From: Loigolactobacillus backii
Lineage (GTDB): Bacteria > Bacillota > Bacilli > Lactobacillales > Lactobacillaceae
Reading direction: 5' to 3'
Length of the DNA: 43,901 nucleotides
NCBI RefSeq assembly: GCF_003946275.1
Contig: NZ_RHNQ01000014.1
Location: forward strand, 1-43,901
Shown: positions 32,730 through 42,770 of the stretch, one piece after another
Position numbering within the stretch: position 1 is the first letter of the stretch
How the letters are laid out: each line of letters starts with the position of its first letter
Program-made: the position numbers and the translations under genes
The notes under the pieces: model-generated
Told to the model about the DNA's origin: nothing
Databases searched by the model: none
Seen by the model: the letters and a program-made list of their open reading frames with translations, nothing else

Positions 32730-35700
32730 CTAATTAACTGCCACAAGCTTGCCAACCGCCAATAAATAAAGGTACTTAGCAGTTACTGGACGCTTCAAAA
32801 TTTGACCAAGTGCCGCAGCATAAAGGTTTAATTGCCCCGAATATCGTTGCTTAATTGCTTGAATTCCGGCATCTGGTTTGTTTTTAGCAACCCGATCGGT
32901 TTTGTAATCAAACAAAATTACTTGGTCAGAAAGGACTAGATAACCATCCATAATCCCATGAATTAATACCGGAGCATCATTTTGCTGGTTAAAGTCCGTA
33001 AATAATTGTTTGGCCGGTAATAACATGGAAAACGGTGCTTCACGCGTCACTTGATCAGGGTTCGCCAATAGTAATTTTCCTAACGAACTAGCAAAAAAAT
33101 TAATTAAATTGGAAACATTAACCTTTTTTGCCACGGCATCCGTCAAGATACCCGCTTCGACTAAACGCGTCAACGTTTCTCCAATTATTTCATCCGTGGG
33201 TGGTACGTGTAAATCTAGTTCTTGTAACACTAAATGAGTTGCACTCCCAATTTCTGCTGGCGTTGGTGCCGTAACTGTCTGCATAAATTTGGGCACCATA
33301 AAATCATGATTAACGAAACGATGCTGTCCTTTTGGCGCACCATTCAGTTGCAAAGGATTCATTTCACTATTATCGGGGTCATCAAATAACCGCTTCACTT
33401 CGGATACCGATTGATAGGCCGTTGTTTGGGTGGCCGTTACATCGGGATAGTTTAGATTTAGAACTTGCTCAATCTGGGCCTGCCGCTCAACGGAACCTTC
33501 TGGCTGTGTTGTTTTTGCCGTTGTTTCATCTAACCAAGTCGTCGCCGCTTCAGTCGTTGCCTGTAGCGGATCAGTTGGCAACACTTGCTGCTTATTGGCA
33601 AAAGTTATTTTGAACTCCGTTTTATCAAGTGCCAGGCCGGAAAAATCACTATTCTGTGTTAACAATTCCTGATCAAATTGCGGGTGCCGGATTAAGCACA
33701 TCCCAATCCAATCCATAAAATTAGTCACGTTACTTCTAGTGGTTTCATTCAAAACTAGATGTTCACTTTGTAGCGCTGCCTGCCATTTTTTTACAGCCGT
33801 CTTTTGATCGGGGTAAGAGCCTACAATATAGAGTTGCTGCTCAGCACGTGTTAAAGCAACGTATAATAGCCGCATTTCCTCGGCCGCCTGTCGTTTTTTA
33901 ACCTGTGCCTTGATAACTACTTGTTGCGGAGTTGGAATTTTAATTCGCTGCTCAGGCTCCAAATAGGTAATCCCAATCCCCGCACGATCATCTAGTATAT
34001 AGTCCTGCCTTAAACTAGTCTGATTAAATTCATGGTTGGCATCCATCAAGAAAACAACGGGAAATTCAAGCCCTTTACTACCATGAATTGTCATTACAGA
34101 CACAGCGTTCTCCGTTGTTTGGGTTGGTGCCTCAGCCAGATCCTTATTCTTTTCCTGCATCTTTTCGATAAAACGTACAAACTGAAAAAGGCCTTTAAAG
34201 CTGCTTGCTTCATAAGCGTGCGCCCGTTCATAAAGAGCGTGAAGATTGGCCTGCCGCTGAGCTCCTGCAGGCATGCCACCAACGTAATCAAGAAACCCAG
34301 TTTCTTGATAAATAGTCCAAATCAACGTCACTAATTGATTTTGGCGCGCTAAAGTTCTAAATTCATCAAGCTGGCCTAAAAAACGATCAATTTTCTGGGC
34401 CAATTTTTGTTGAAACTCATTACCAGTAGTAAAATTCTGGTGAAATCTAACCACTGCCGCATAATAATCACCTGTTCGCTTAGTTATCCGTAAGAAGGCC
34501 AATTCGTTTTCATCCAAGCCAACAATTGGCGAACGTAATACACTTACCAGCGGAATATCCTGATACGGATTATCAATCACACTTAGTAAAGCCATCATAA
34601 TCTGAATTTCAGTCGTTTGAAAATAATTCTGTGCATCATTAACAACAACTGGAATTCCCAGTTGTTTGAATAATTCGGTAATAACAAGGTTATTTTTGCG
34701 CGTCGGTGTTAGTAACACAATATCCTGATACTTTAAATCACGTTGTTTACCTGGATGAAGATGACGATCATATATTTGGCTATGATCAGCAATTATTTTT
34801 TTAATCCGCTGACCAGCCATCATAATCTGCCCTTGTGCTTTATCATCGATTGAAAAACTTTCATCCACTGGCTCGGCAGTTTCTTCTTGAGTCTCTTGAG
34901 TCTTTGCTTCGTAAATCATAACCTCGGCGTGGGGTTCCATTGGTGGGTACTTTGCGCTGGCAACTAATTTGGCACTGTCATCGTAAGCCATTTCTCCAAC
35001 CTGTTCATCCATTAGTTGACTAAAAAGTAGGTTAATAAAATTGGTCACATTAGTCACTGAGCGGAAATTATCGGCCAAAATAATGCGTTCACCCACCGCC
35101 GAATCGGTAAATTCCTTATATTTGGCCAAAAATAAGCCTGGATCGGCCAAGCGAAAAGCATAAATAGATTGCTTAACATCGCCCACCATAAATAAATTTC
35201 CTGGGTTATTTTTCGCAACTGTCGTCAGAATAGTTTCCTGAAGTCGATTAATATCCTGATACTCATCAACCAATACTTCACTAAATTTCTGCTGTAATGT
35301 TTGGCGTGTTTGTTGACCACTTTCGGAATCAGCAGTAAGAATCTGTAACGTAAGGTGTTCTAAGTCGCTAAAATCCAAAACGTGGCGTCGCCGTTTTTCC
35401 TTAGTAAAGGCGTCACTAAATTGACGAACGACAGCAACTAAGCTTTGAATTAACTTGGCCGCGGCCTGCATAACACTCAAAGCCTGTTGTTCATCAAGGG
35501 CAAAATAATCCACCGCTAACTGACTAATTTGTTTTTTTACTTGCTTTCGGTACTCTAATATTTGCTCTTTTGTTGCTTTAGCCTCATCGGACAACTTACG
35601 CAGCCCTGGCGCCCGCTCAAATTTAAAGTTGGCTAGATTTTGCCGAATTGTGTTCCAATTATCTGCTTCTAATGTCGTTTGTAGTTGTTGAATTTTTTCA

Positions 35701-36464
35701 CCATCACTAGCCAAAACTGGGGAAAATTTTTCCAACTCATCCACCGCTAATTGTCGCGCACTGGCTAAATCATTTTGGGCCTGAGTTAATTGTGCTTCTA
35801 ATAATGGGCGTAACTGCTTTTGAAAGAACTCACTTGCCGTTAAGCTTGAACCAGATACTTGGTAAGACGTCACTAACTGAGTTAACCAGGCAACTGGATC
35901 GGGATTGGCGTTAGCAAAATCAAACAGCCTGAACACTAAATCATTTAGACCATCGTCGTTGCGATCATTAGAAAAATTTTGAACTAACATCGTAAAATCA
36001 TTGGCCCCATCACCATAAAGCTTTTCCCGTAATTCATCCCAAACTTCTTCGCGTAGCAGTAAATTCTCTGTATCATCGGTTAATAAACGAAATTCAGGAT
36101 CTAAGTCGATAACGTAATAATAGCGCTGAATCAATTGTAAACAAAAGGCGTGTAACGTACTAATATTAGCTACTGATAATAGCGTTAATTGATGCCGTAA
36201 CTCCTGTTGCTGTTTTCCTGGTGTGGCTGCCTGAATGGCCTGCTCAAGCGCAGTCTGAATTCGCTGGCGCATCTCAGTAGCAGCAGCGTCAGTAAACGTC
36301 ACAACTAATAGCTCATCAATACTCGTACCGTGTAATATTTTTTGAATGACTCGCTCAACTAAAACAGTTGTCTTACCTGAGCCAGCCGAGGCCGACACCA
36401 AAATATTAGTTCCTTGCGCCACAACTGCTCTTTGCTGGCTTGCCGTAAAAGTTGCTTTTGCCAT
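32730..36464 (-). CDS. addA: ATP-dependent helicase/nuclease subunit A (RexA type)
   Basis: The helicase-nuclease subunit of the AddAB/RexAB complex, which resects double-strand breaks up to a Chi site for RecA loading. 1244 residues. The UvrD-type N-terminus has FTASQQRAV and Walker A SASAGSGKTT. EVLVDEYQD gives Walker B. FMVGDVKQSIYAFR, SVMTIHGSKGLEFPVVF and RLLYVALTRA are the later helicase motifs. The C-terminal nuclease domain shows FDYKTDRV. The ATG at 36464 is one base after the addB stop, with AGGAAG upstream, so translation is coupled; the frame also runs 51 bp into addB. Confidence 0.97.
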   Translation of the reverse strand: MAKATFTASQQRAVVAQGTNILVSASAGSGKTTVLVERVIQKILHGTSIDELLVVTFTDAAATEMRQRIQTALEQAIQAATPGKQQQELRHQLTLLSVANISTLHAFCLQLIQRYYYVIDLDPEFRLLTDDTENLLLREEVWDELREKLYGDGANDFTMLVQNFSNDRNDDGLNDLVFRLFDFANANPDPVAWLTQLVTSYQVSGSSLTASEFFQKQLRPLLEAQLTQAQNDLASARQLAVDELEKFSPVLASDGEKIQQLQTTLEADNWNTIRQNLANFKFERAPGLRKLSDEAKATKEQILEYRKQVKKQISQLAVDYFALDEQQALSVMQAAAKLIQSLVAVVRQFSDAFTKEKRRRHVLDFSDLEHLTLQILTADSESGQQTRQTLQQKFSEVLVDEYQDINRLQETILTTVAKNNPGNLFMVGDVKQSIYAFRLADPGLFLAKYKEFTDSAVGERIILADNFRSVTNVTNFINLLFSQLMDEQVGEMAYDDSAKLVASAKYPPMEPHAEVMIYEAKTQETQEETAEPVDESFSIDDKAQGQIMMAGQRIKKIIADHSQIYDRHLHPGKQRDLKYQDIVLLTPTRKNNLVITELFKQLGIPVVVNDAQNYFQTTEIQIMMALLSVIDNPYQDIPLVSVLRSPIVGLDENELAFLRITKRTGDYYAAVVRFHQNFTTGNEFQQKLAQKIDRFLGQLDEFRTLARQNQLVTLIWTIYQETGFLDYVGGMPAGAQRQANLHALYERAHAYEASSFKGLFQFVRFIEKMQEKNKDLAEAPTQTTENAVSVMTIHGSKGLEFPVVFLMDANHEFNQTSLRQDYILDDRAGIGITYLEPEQRIKIPTPQQVVIKAQVKKRQAAEEMRLLYVALTRAEQQLYIVGSYPDQKTAVKKWQAALQSEHLVLNETTRSNVTNFMDWIGMCLIRHPQFDQELLTQNSDFSGLALDKTEFKITFANKQQVLPTDPLQATTEAATTWLDETTAKTTQPEGSVERQAQIEQVLNLNYPDVTATQTTAYQSVSEVKRLFDDPDNSEMNPLQLNGAPKGQHRFVNHDFMVPKFMQTVTAPTPAEIGSATHLVLQELDLHVPPTDEIIGETLTRLVEAGILTDAVAKKVNVSNLINFFASSLGKLLLANPDQVTREAPFSMLLPAKQLFTDFNQQNDAPVLIHGIMDGYLVLSDQVILFDYKTDRVAKNKPDAGIQAIKQRYSGQLNLYAAALGQILKRPVTAKYLYLLAVGKLVAVN

Positions 36465-36465
36465 T

Positions 36466-39400
36466 TTAGTCTTCCTTCCTCTGCCGTTTTTCAGCCGCCA
36501 ACATAGCCACAACATCCTCTGGCTGGAGTGTATTTAATTGGTGATAATTATTTTCCGGTAGCATAGCGTCAAATTGGAAAATTGACTTATACGGTGAGTA
36601 CTGTAAGGCAGTATGATTATCTGGCCACTTAACCGGATTTAATTTTAAATCCCCATTAAAAATACCCTGTGCCGCCTGTCTAATTAACGTCTCGTTATGC
36701 TGAAGTAGCAACTCTAACTCACTTTCAGTAACCAGATTACTTTGGTGAGGACTGTAGCCGCCACTTGCCTTTTTATAAAGCGGGTAAACCTGTGAGTAGC
36801 CACTCTTTTTATCAGCTAAATCTTGATCCAAATTATCAAGTAACGTTAAATCATTTAATAAAATCCCATCATATTTATTGGTTGCTAGTAATGCATCATC
36901 AAACCCTTTGCTAAGTACATCCTTTAGCTTTAACTTAGGATTCTGTAAATGCATGTATAGTGCCCCAGCCAGCTTTACCGCGTTACCATCGGCCAATTGA
37001 CCCACATTCTTTTTCATTGCGTCTAAATAGGTTAACATCTGCAAGGCCAGTCCATAGTAAGCATCGCTGAAACTAAATTTGTGCTCACTAGATTTATAGT
37101 CCACAATTCCTAAATAACGTTCTTGGCCAACAACCAATTGATCAATGCGATCAATCTTCCCTCGAACGTGAACCGCACGTCCCTGTGGCAGATTAAAGTC
37201 TAATGATTTCAGCCCTTCTTTACTACCGACATGGCCAAATAAAACTTCCGTTCGTAGTGGCGCCATCCGTGATTTTTGGCCCTGATGTTGCAGCGCATGA
37301 CTCATTTGTTTAACCGTTCCAGCCAGTTGCCGAGCAATATAGGCCATCCGGTTAGAACTATTTAAAATCTGAAATTGAGGCAACTCGCGCATTTCGTTTA
37401 AAATATGATCTACTAAGTGATCGATTTCCGTTAGTTTTAATTCGGCGATCGTTCGCCCATCGGCCTGTACTTGACGTAATAAATGATCCAACGCCATATG
37501 GTAAAATTCTCCCGTACTAGCCGGTGACAGTTCGAAAACATCACGCTCACGTAATTTTAAACCGTACTTTAGAAAATAAGCGTATTCATTTTGATAAAAT
37601 TCCTCGAGCTTTGAAATGGATGTATTAATCGATTTACCATACAAACTGGTAACAATGTCAGGCTTTAATTGCACTGGAATATTCCGATAATTCAAACTGG
37701 CCATTAACTTTGCCGTTAGCTGTTGATAATTAGGATCTTGACGTAATCGGCGGTAAACGTAAAGCCAAGCCACTGGCAGCTCTTTCTTCTGCGCAATTGC
37801 ATCTCGACTGATTTGAATTAAATTAGTCAAAGCACTTCGCTTCGAGCCTACATACGTTGCAATTTTATTTGCCGTCAACTGCGGGCGCGTCGGGCAATAC
37901 TGCCAAGTTAAATGAAAATAGCGCCGAATTCGTTCAACGTATGGCGACGGCTGTAATGAAGCACCATCATCCCCCGTCATAGGGTAAGTAAAAATAAGCC
38001 GCTCTTTCCCGCTCAAAAACGCTAAATAATTAAGGTACGGTTCAAAGGCCATCTGGGCCAACGCGCCATCTGGTAAATAATGTTCCGCCGGTAGTGTCGC
38101 GGTTAGCTTTTCTTGATCACTGTCTGAAAGCAATTGGTTTTCACCTATTCGGTCAGGCATGACCAAATTAGTGGCGCCAATCATAAAAATTACTTTACGC
38201 TCATCAGTTTGAACAATCCCCGTTTCCGAAACTAGCACCTGATCCAAAGTTGATGGAATTTGTGAATAACTGGCGCCCTGAAATCCAGCCTGAAAGAGCG
38301 CCAAAAAATTAGCACTATCAAAATCACTATCGCCTAAAATTGTGACGTATTCATCCAGCATACTGCAGAAAGTTTGCCAAGTTTGTTCTGGTTGTGCTGC
38401 GGCCGTTAAATCACCACGTTCAACCGCCTGATCACGCCAATTTAATAGTTGATCAGGTACGCCCCATTTGACTAAAAATTGATAAATTGCCACAACGGCC
38501 TGGCTCCCAGTTTTAACCTGATCTAACTTTTTAAAAAGCGGTGGTAAACTTTGCTTAATAAAATTCCGAATAATGTTAACTTGCTTAGTTATCACTTGAT
38601 CACGGTCCGAGACGGTTCCAAAATCTTGCTCATCAAAGCGGTAGTACTGCCAGTCGTCTTTACGTAACCATTGTTTTCCGGTAAAGCCAAACTTCAACAC
38701 CATATTTTCGGTTAAATCAACGGCCTGCCGAAAATCTTCGAGTGCCATTGTTTTACCCTGAACCTTAGGTAAAAAAAGCTCTGTTTTTAATAAACGCATC
38801 ATATCCTGATAACGATAAAAATGATCTTTAACTGCAAACAGCGCATTAATTAATTCAACTAAAGGATGATCAACCATGCTGTGTTGTAAATCATCAAAGT
38901 AAGGAATTTGCTGCTTTTGAAAAATTGGTGCCAAAATTGTTTCGTAAGCATCTAAATGCCGTGTTAACACCAAAAAATCCCGGTAGTGGTAACCCTCTAG
39001 CGCAACCATTTGCCGAATTTTAGTCGCAACACGCATAACTTCTGCATACCGAGTGTCAGTACACATTAATTGGAGCGTGGTCGCTTGCGTTAGGGTTTCA
39101 CTTTGAATATTCCCGCCGTTGGTTGACTGAATCCAATAATTTTCTAATTGTTGTAAGCCCGCACTCACCCGCGGCTGTTGAGCCCGCAAATCCGTCGCAA
39201 TTGGAATATGAAAACGGCGTGCAGTTTGATAGAGTTGGTGGTAAACCTTACCTGATTGAAAAAAGAGATTTTCTAAAGTGGGCAATTCATTAGTATAGGC
39301 TTGATCAAGGGTTAAACTAACCGTTACTTTAGCCGCGTGTGTCAACAAGGTTGTTAGTAAACGATATTCTTGAGCCGATAATTGTGCAAAGCCTTCAATG

Positions 39401-40020
39401 TAAAAATAACTGTGACTTAAATCTTCCTGGGCCAAATAGTCACTTAAAGCGTTGAGTAAATCTGTATTTGCAACGTACCGGCCAGCCATCGCTGCATCAA
39501 ACGCCTGATAGATTACCGCTAAATCGGCCACTTTAGCCGCAATATCTGCCTTAGGATCTAATTTTTCGCCGATTGCTTGTAGATCTTCGCTAGTAACACA
39601 GCCAGTTTTTAAGTTCATTAACTGATCAACCAATTGGGCAATGAAACCTGGCTGCGTTAACTCGCCCCGAAAAATTGTTAGTTCGGCCGCATGCTGCGTA
39701 ACAGTTTGATACATCAGCATATTCAATCCAGCCTTATCTAACCTTGGCAATTGATAATAAGGTGTGTTCTTCATGAAATGCCAAGCCAACCGTGAAAACG
39801 AAAAGACCTGTACGTTTTGTTCAGCGTAAACCATTGAAGTCTTAGCTTGCCGCTGCTGTAACGCATTTAAAATGGCAACTTCTGAACTAAACTTGATGTG
39901 GTTAGGAATCAAATAAAAAAAATGGCCCTCTGGATCAGCATCTAACTGCCGACCCAACTGTGCTAACATCACTCTTCGGTGGTCTTGGCTGGCCTTTCCA
40001 ATTACAAACTGTAAGCTCAT
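36466..40020 (-). CDS. addB: ATP-dependent helicase/nuclease subunit B (RexB type)
   Basis: Partner of AddA. 1184 residues. The N-terminus, LQFVIGKASQDHRRVM, stands where Bacillus AddB has a Walker A loop, and the motif is lost. The C-terminal nuclease motif is kept (LGIVDYKSSEHKFSF). The four Fe-S cysteines of Bacillus AddB are all replaced: the first by N811 in FYQNEYAYF, and the C-x2-C-x5-C set by L1139, S1142 and F1148 in LQYSPYKSIFQFD. This is the RexB pattern. AAAGGAAG lies 6 nt before the ATG at 40020; the frame opens 60 bp earlier without a site. It is the first gene of addB-addA. Confidence 0.95.
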   Translation of the reverse strand: MSLQFVIGKASQDHRRVMLAQLGRQLDADPEGHFFYLIPNHIKFSSEVAILNALQQRQAKTSMVYAEQNVQVFSFSRLAWHFMKNTPYYQLPRLDKAGLNMLMYQTVTQHAAELTIFRGELTQPGFIAQLVDQLMNLKTGCVTSEDLQAIGEKLDPKADIAAKVADLAVIYQAFDAAMAGRYVANTDLLNALSDYLAQEDLSHSYFYIEGFAQLSAQEYRLLTTLLTHAAKVTVSLTLDQAYTNELPTLENLFFQSGKVYHQLYQTARRFHIPIATDLRAQQPRVSAGLQQLENYWIQSTNGGNIQSETLTQATTLQLMCTDTRYAEVMRVATKIRQMVALEGYHYRDFLVLTRHLDAYETILAPIFQKQQIPYFDDLQHSMVDHPLVELINALFAVKDHFYRYQDMMRLLKTELFLPKVQGKTMALEDFRQAVDLTENMVLKFGFTGKQWLRKDDWQYYRFDEQDFGTVSDRDQVITKQVNIIRNFIKQSLPPLFKKLDQVKTGSQAVVAIYQFLVKWGVPDQLLNWRDQAVERGDLTAAAQPEQTWQTFCSMLDEYVTILGDSDFDSANFLALFQAGFQGASYSQIPSTLDQVLVSETGIVQTDERKVIFMIGATNLVMPDRIGENQLLSDSDQEKLTATLPAEHYLPDGALAQMAFEPYLNYLAFLSGKERLIFTYPMTGDDGASLQPSPYVERIRRYFHLTWQYCPTRPQLTANKIATYVGSKRSALTNLIQISRDAIAQKKELPVAWLYVYRRLRQDPNYQQLTAKLMASLNYRNIPVQLKPDIVTSLYGKSINTSISKLEEFYQNEYAYFLKYGLKLRERDVFELSPASTGEFYHMALDHLLRQVQADGRTIAELKLTEIDHLVDHILNEMRELPQFQILNSSNRMAYIARQLAGTVKQMSHALQHQGQKSRMAPLRTEVLFGHVGSKEGLKSLDFNLPQGRAVHVRGKIDRIDQLVVGQERYLGIVDYKSSEHKFSFSDAYYGLALQMLTYLDAMKKNVGQLADGNAVKLAGALYMHLQNPKLKLKDVLSKGFDDALLATNKYDGILLNDLTLLDNLDQDLADKKSGYSQVYPLYKKASGGYSPHQSNLVTESELELLLQHNETLIRQAAQGIFNGDLKLNPVKWPDNHTALQYSPYKSIFQFDAMLPENNYHQLNTLQPEDVVAMLAAEKRQRKED

Positions 40021-40040
40021 CGTCAACTTCCTTTCATAAA

Positions 40041-40193
40041 GTGTTTGAAAAAGCGCCCGGGTTCTACGCCACAAATACAATTACAGGACCCACAATTATG
40101 CTTTCCAAGCTAATTTGTCTAAGCGCGCCAGTCATTGCAAAAATTAGCCAAACAAAATATGGCGGGTACAGTAATCTACTTTTTCACACACGT
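40041..40193. repeat. Palindromic element, family B, upstream of addB
   Basis: GTGTTTGAAAAAGCGCCCGG at one end faces CTACTTTTTCACACAC at the other, with 11 of 13 outer positions pairing. The GTGTTTG-AAAAGC end is shared with the element at 2213-2323. It lies 20 bp upstream of addB. The rest of the region to 40312 shows an AGTATAAT box near 40260 but no gene. Confidence 0.45.
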
Positions 40194-40312
40194 TTAAATC
40201 GGTTTGGAAAATACGATTAAACTACCTTCCTGCTTACTTTAATTTTACCATAAAACTTAGTATAATCCTCGTTTGCTTTGAACGTATGTTTGCTTTTGAT
40301 TTTTAAAATAAT

Positions 40313-40349
40313 GGTAGTAAATTTGCAAGCGTAACGCAAATTTACTACC
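40313..40349. terminator. Hairpin terminator downstream of the dipeptidase
   Basis: A perfect 14-bp stem GGTAGTAAATTTGC/GCAAATTTACTACC with a 9-nt loop and T-rich flanks on both strands, about 70 bp past the dipeptidase stop. Confidence 0.65.
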
Positions 40350-40418
40350 ACTATTTTTAAAGATAACTCATTCATTTAATTAAACTACACAAACAAATCT
40401 CCAGAATATTACCTTGCA

Positions 40419-41840
40419 CTATAAATTATCGCCTGGCTCAAAAGTAATCGGTGATAAGTTTAACGATTGCTTGACTAATGAGTCCATTAATAATTTAGTG
40501 TTTTTAGTAATTTTAGCTGCCGCTAACTCATTTTGTTGCGTTAAATAATCGGTTAATTTGGCCCCACTTAGCTCAGCTGCCTGTTGGTCAGTTAACTCAA
40601 CGGCATTCCGTACTTGCGCTTGGCAAGCATCGCGATACTCATTAATTTGCTCAACAAAATCATGATAGTGAGGTTCAACTAGGACGCCCAATGACTTATA
40701 AAGCCAGTAAGCATTGTCTAAATCAACCGCTTTAGTCGTATTGCGATAATTTTCTGGCGTATCATTAATGTTAGTGAAGAACGGCACGTACGGGCTGTAT
40801 GCAAAAAAGCCCATCGCTATCCACTGAATACCGGCGTACTCCGGCGCCACATGGTTACGAATCTGTAAAATATGTGACACTTGATTACGATCTAACGCAA
40901 TTGAACGGAAAGTTGTTTTCTGTTCTTTTGTTCCTTTTCCAAAAGGATCATACGGTGTTTCTTGATAATGCGAACTCAAAAAGTACTGTAAATCCTCCAC
41001 TGCTAATTTACGGTCAGCGTGTTGGATAAACGGAATTTCTTGACTCGTTGGCTCTTGTTCAACACTCGGTGTAAATAAGCGCTGACCATACCAAGCTCGA
41101 GGCGTATTATAATGGGCATCACTTTCAGTGTGTGTTCCAAAAATTTGCCGATAATTAAAGTGCCCTGGATGAGCATTTAAATGATGATCGGCAACAAATT
41201 TAGCCAAATCAGTTGACCACATAAACTGTTCTGGTTGGTCAAAATCAATTTCCTGAATATTAATCTGATTAGGGGCAATGGCGTAAGCGTCATCAGGAAT
41301 TCGTTGGGCAATCCAATGGTGCCCACCTGCTGTTTCCATGTACCAAACCTCATCATGATCAGAAAAAGCAATTCCGTTACTTTCACCTGTTCCGTATTTT
41401 TCAATTAAATCGCCTAATCGTTGAACACCAGCGCGGGCCGAGTCAATGTATGGTAAAACAAGCGTCGTCATTGCCTCTTCATTAAGCCCATTCAGAACCA
41501 GTGGATCAAAACCTAATACCCGGGGGTTTGTAAAAGTTGTCTCCGTTGCGGACATAGCAACGTTCTTTTCGTTAATCCCGGCTTCTTCATAAAAGCCATC
41601 GTTGGGCCGATAATTAGGCTCTGCTGTGTAACGGTAAGCGTGCGCCGGTAACGGCACAACCATCCCAGTTTCTGGAGAAGTAAACACTTCACCCTTTGAA
41701 GCTCTTGCGGCATGTACAACGAATTTTTTTGGATTGATTGGTCCGTATCCATCCTCGTTTCTGGCAATCATAGTTGAACCATCGAGACTTGCCTTTTTTC
41801 CGACCAAAATGGCAGTACACGATGAGTGTTTAGTTGACAT
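40419..41840 (-). CDS. pepD: C69-family dipeptidase
   Basis: A cytosolic N-terminal nucleophile peptidase that cleaves a wide range of dipeptides; lactobacilli carry several. 473 residues. The catalytic cysteine is C8 in SSCTAILVGKKASLDGS, followed by TMIARNEDG and later ESNGIAFSDHDEVWYMETAGGHHW, all family hallmarks. The ATG at 41840 has AAAGGGAG 7 nt upstream and places the cysteine in the normal position; an 18-bp N-terminal extension of the frame has no site. It is monocistronic. Confidence 0.95.
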   Translation of the reverse strand: MSTKHSSCTAILVGKKASLDGSTMIARNEDGYGPINPKKFVVHAARASKGEVFTSPETGMVVPLPAHAYRYTAEPNYRPNDGFYEEAGINEKNVAMSATETTFTNPRVLGFDPLVLNGLNEEAMTTLVLPYIDSARAGVQRLGDLIEKYGTGESNGIAFSDHDEVWYMETAGGHHWIAQRIPDDAYAIAPNQINIQEIDFDQPEQFMWSTDLAKFVADHHLNAHPGHFNYRQIFGTHTESDAHYNTPRAWYGQRLFTPSVEQEPTSQEIPFIQHADRKLAVEDLQYFLSSHYQETPYDPFGKGTKEQKTTFRSIALDRNQVSHILQIRNHVAPEYAGIQWIAMGFFAYSPYVPFFTNINDTPENYRNTTKAVDLDNAYWLYKSLGVLVEPHYHDFVEQINEYRDACQAQVRNAVELTDQQAAELSGAKLTDYLTQQNELAAAKITKNTKLLMDSLVKQSLNLSPITFEPGDNL

Positions 41841-41963
41841 TTTGCCACTCCCTTTCATACTTTAAGTTTAGTCGTTTGCCAAAAACAACGCAATAGTGGT
41901 GGGAGCGTTTAGATTTTGAACATTAGTCCAAAGCACGTTCAGAAATACTTCTTTTAACCTACT

Positions 41964-42006
41964 AAAAAAGCACAGTTACTCCTACCTAATCGTGGCGTAA
42001 CTGCAC
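41964..42006 (-). terminator. Terminator of the CxxC protein gene
   Basis: CAGTTAC-centred arms (41971-41982 with 41995-42006) are followed on the minus strand by a six-T run. It lies 18 bp past the stop at 42025. Confidence 0.65.
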
Positions 42007-42024
42007 CCAATAAATTTATTATTT

Positions 42025-42519
42025 TTATGATGCCACTAACGACGTTCTTACCCGACCTATCATTCCGGTAAAATCAGGGTGCTTTTGCACAAAAACAGCC
42101 AGATTTCGTTCAGGCAAATCCGTTAGCGGAATAGTCTTGTATAGCGTTGGATCAATTGTCGCGTAGGCTAACACTTTTTGATTGTTCGTCAAAACAACCT
42201 GAATGGCCGCGGCCAAACTAACCGCCCGCACCAAATAAACTTCCCCCACACGGACCGTCAAACGGTAAATTGGTACACCAACGTTTTGTTGTTGCCGCGG
42301 TCGGCGACTACGCCTAATTGAGCCGATTTTTTCAGAATTTTTTAATTCTTGAGCCAAATCCGTCGTAATTTCATGAACCACTTTTATTTCATGACAAATT
42401 GCACAATTGGCCGGCCGGCTTCCTGCTTCGTGGTCAGCAACATGTTGTGTATAAAGGTCCGCTAAATAAATCAACATTTTTCGTTGTTTTTCCTTCAACA
42501 ATTGTCGTTCTGTTTCCAA
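42025..42519 (-). CDS. Conserved hypothetical protein with CxxC motif
   Basis: 164 residues. A charged N-terminal helix (ETERQLLKEKQRKM) leads to ANCAICHEIKVVHEI, in which two cysteines and two nearby histidines could bind zinc. A basic segment, RRSRRPRQQQN, follows, then a beta-rich C-terminal half (VPIYRLTVRVGEVYLVRAVSLAAAIQVVL...). The TTG at 42519 is chosen because AGGTGAT lies just upstream; a GTG 9 bp earlier overlaps that site. The family is not recognised. A regulatory or nucleic-acid role would suit the basic stretch, but that is inference. Confidence 0.7.
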   Translation of the reverse strand: METERQLLKEKQRKMLIYLADLYTQHVADHEAGSRPANCAICHEIKVVHEITTDLAQELKNSEKIGSIRRSRRPRQQQNVGVPIYRLTVRVGEVYLVRAVSLAAAIQVVLTNNQKVLAYATIDPTLYKTIPLTDLPERNLAVFVQKHPDFTGMIGRVRTSLVAS

Positions 42520-42590
42520 CAATATCACCTACAATCAAAAGAAAAATTATATTTATTACATTTATATTACAATAGTATTACGACAAAGTC

Positions 42591-42636
42591 AAAAAATAGC
42601 AGGCTAAACCCAGAATTAAACCCGGTTTAACTTGCT
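42591..42636 (-). terminator. Terminator of the NlpC/P60 gene
   Basis: A 13-bp stem with two G-T pairs (42598-42610 with 42624-42636) is followed on the minus strand by ATTTTTTG. Confidence 0.75.
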
Positions 42637-42722
42637 ATTTATGAAAAATGATTATTTAAATTAAAAAAGTAACTGGGCAGCTACTTTGCCACAAGAACGG
42701 CCATCGTACACAAAATTAAGAA

Positions 42723-42769
42723 ACTGGGACAAAAATTCTAGCCTCTTATTGTTTCCAAACACTCCCTAG
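42723..42769 (-). repeat. Dispersed intergenic repeat, family A, fragment 6
   Basis: Only the 3' end remains: GGAAACAATAAGAGGCTAGAA to TTTGTCCCAG on the minus strand, joined to GGGAGTGTTTGGAAAC, which resembles the family B end. It touches the stop of the NlpC/P60 gene. Confidence 0.7.
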
Positions 42770-42770
42770 T

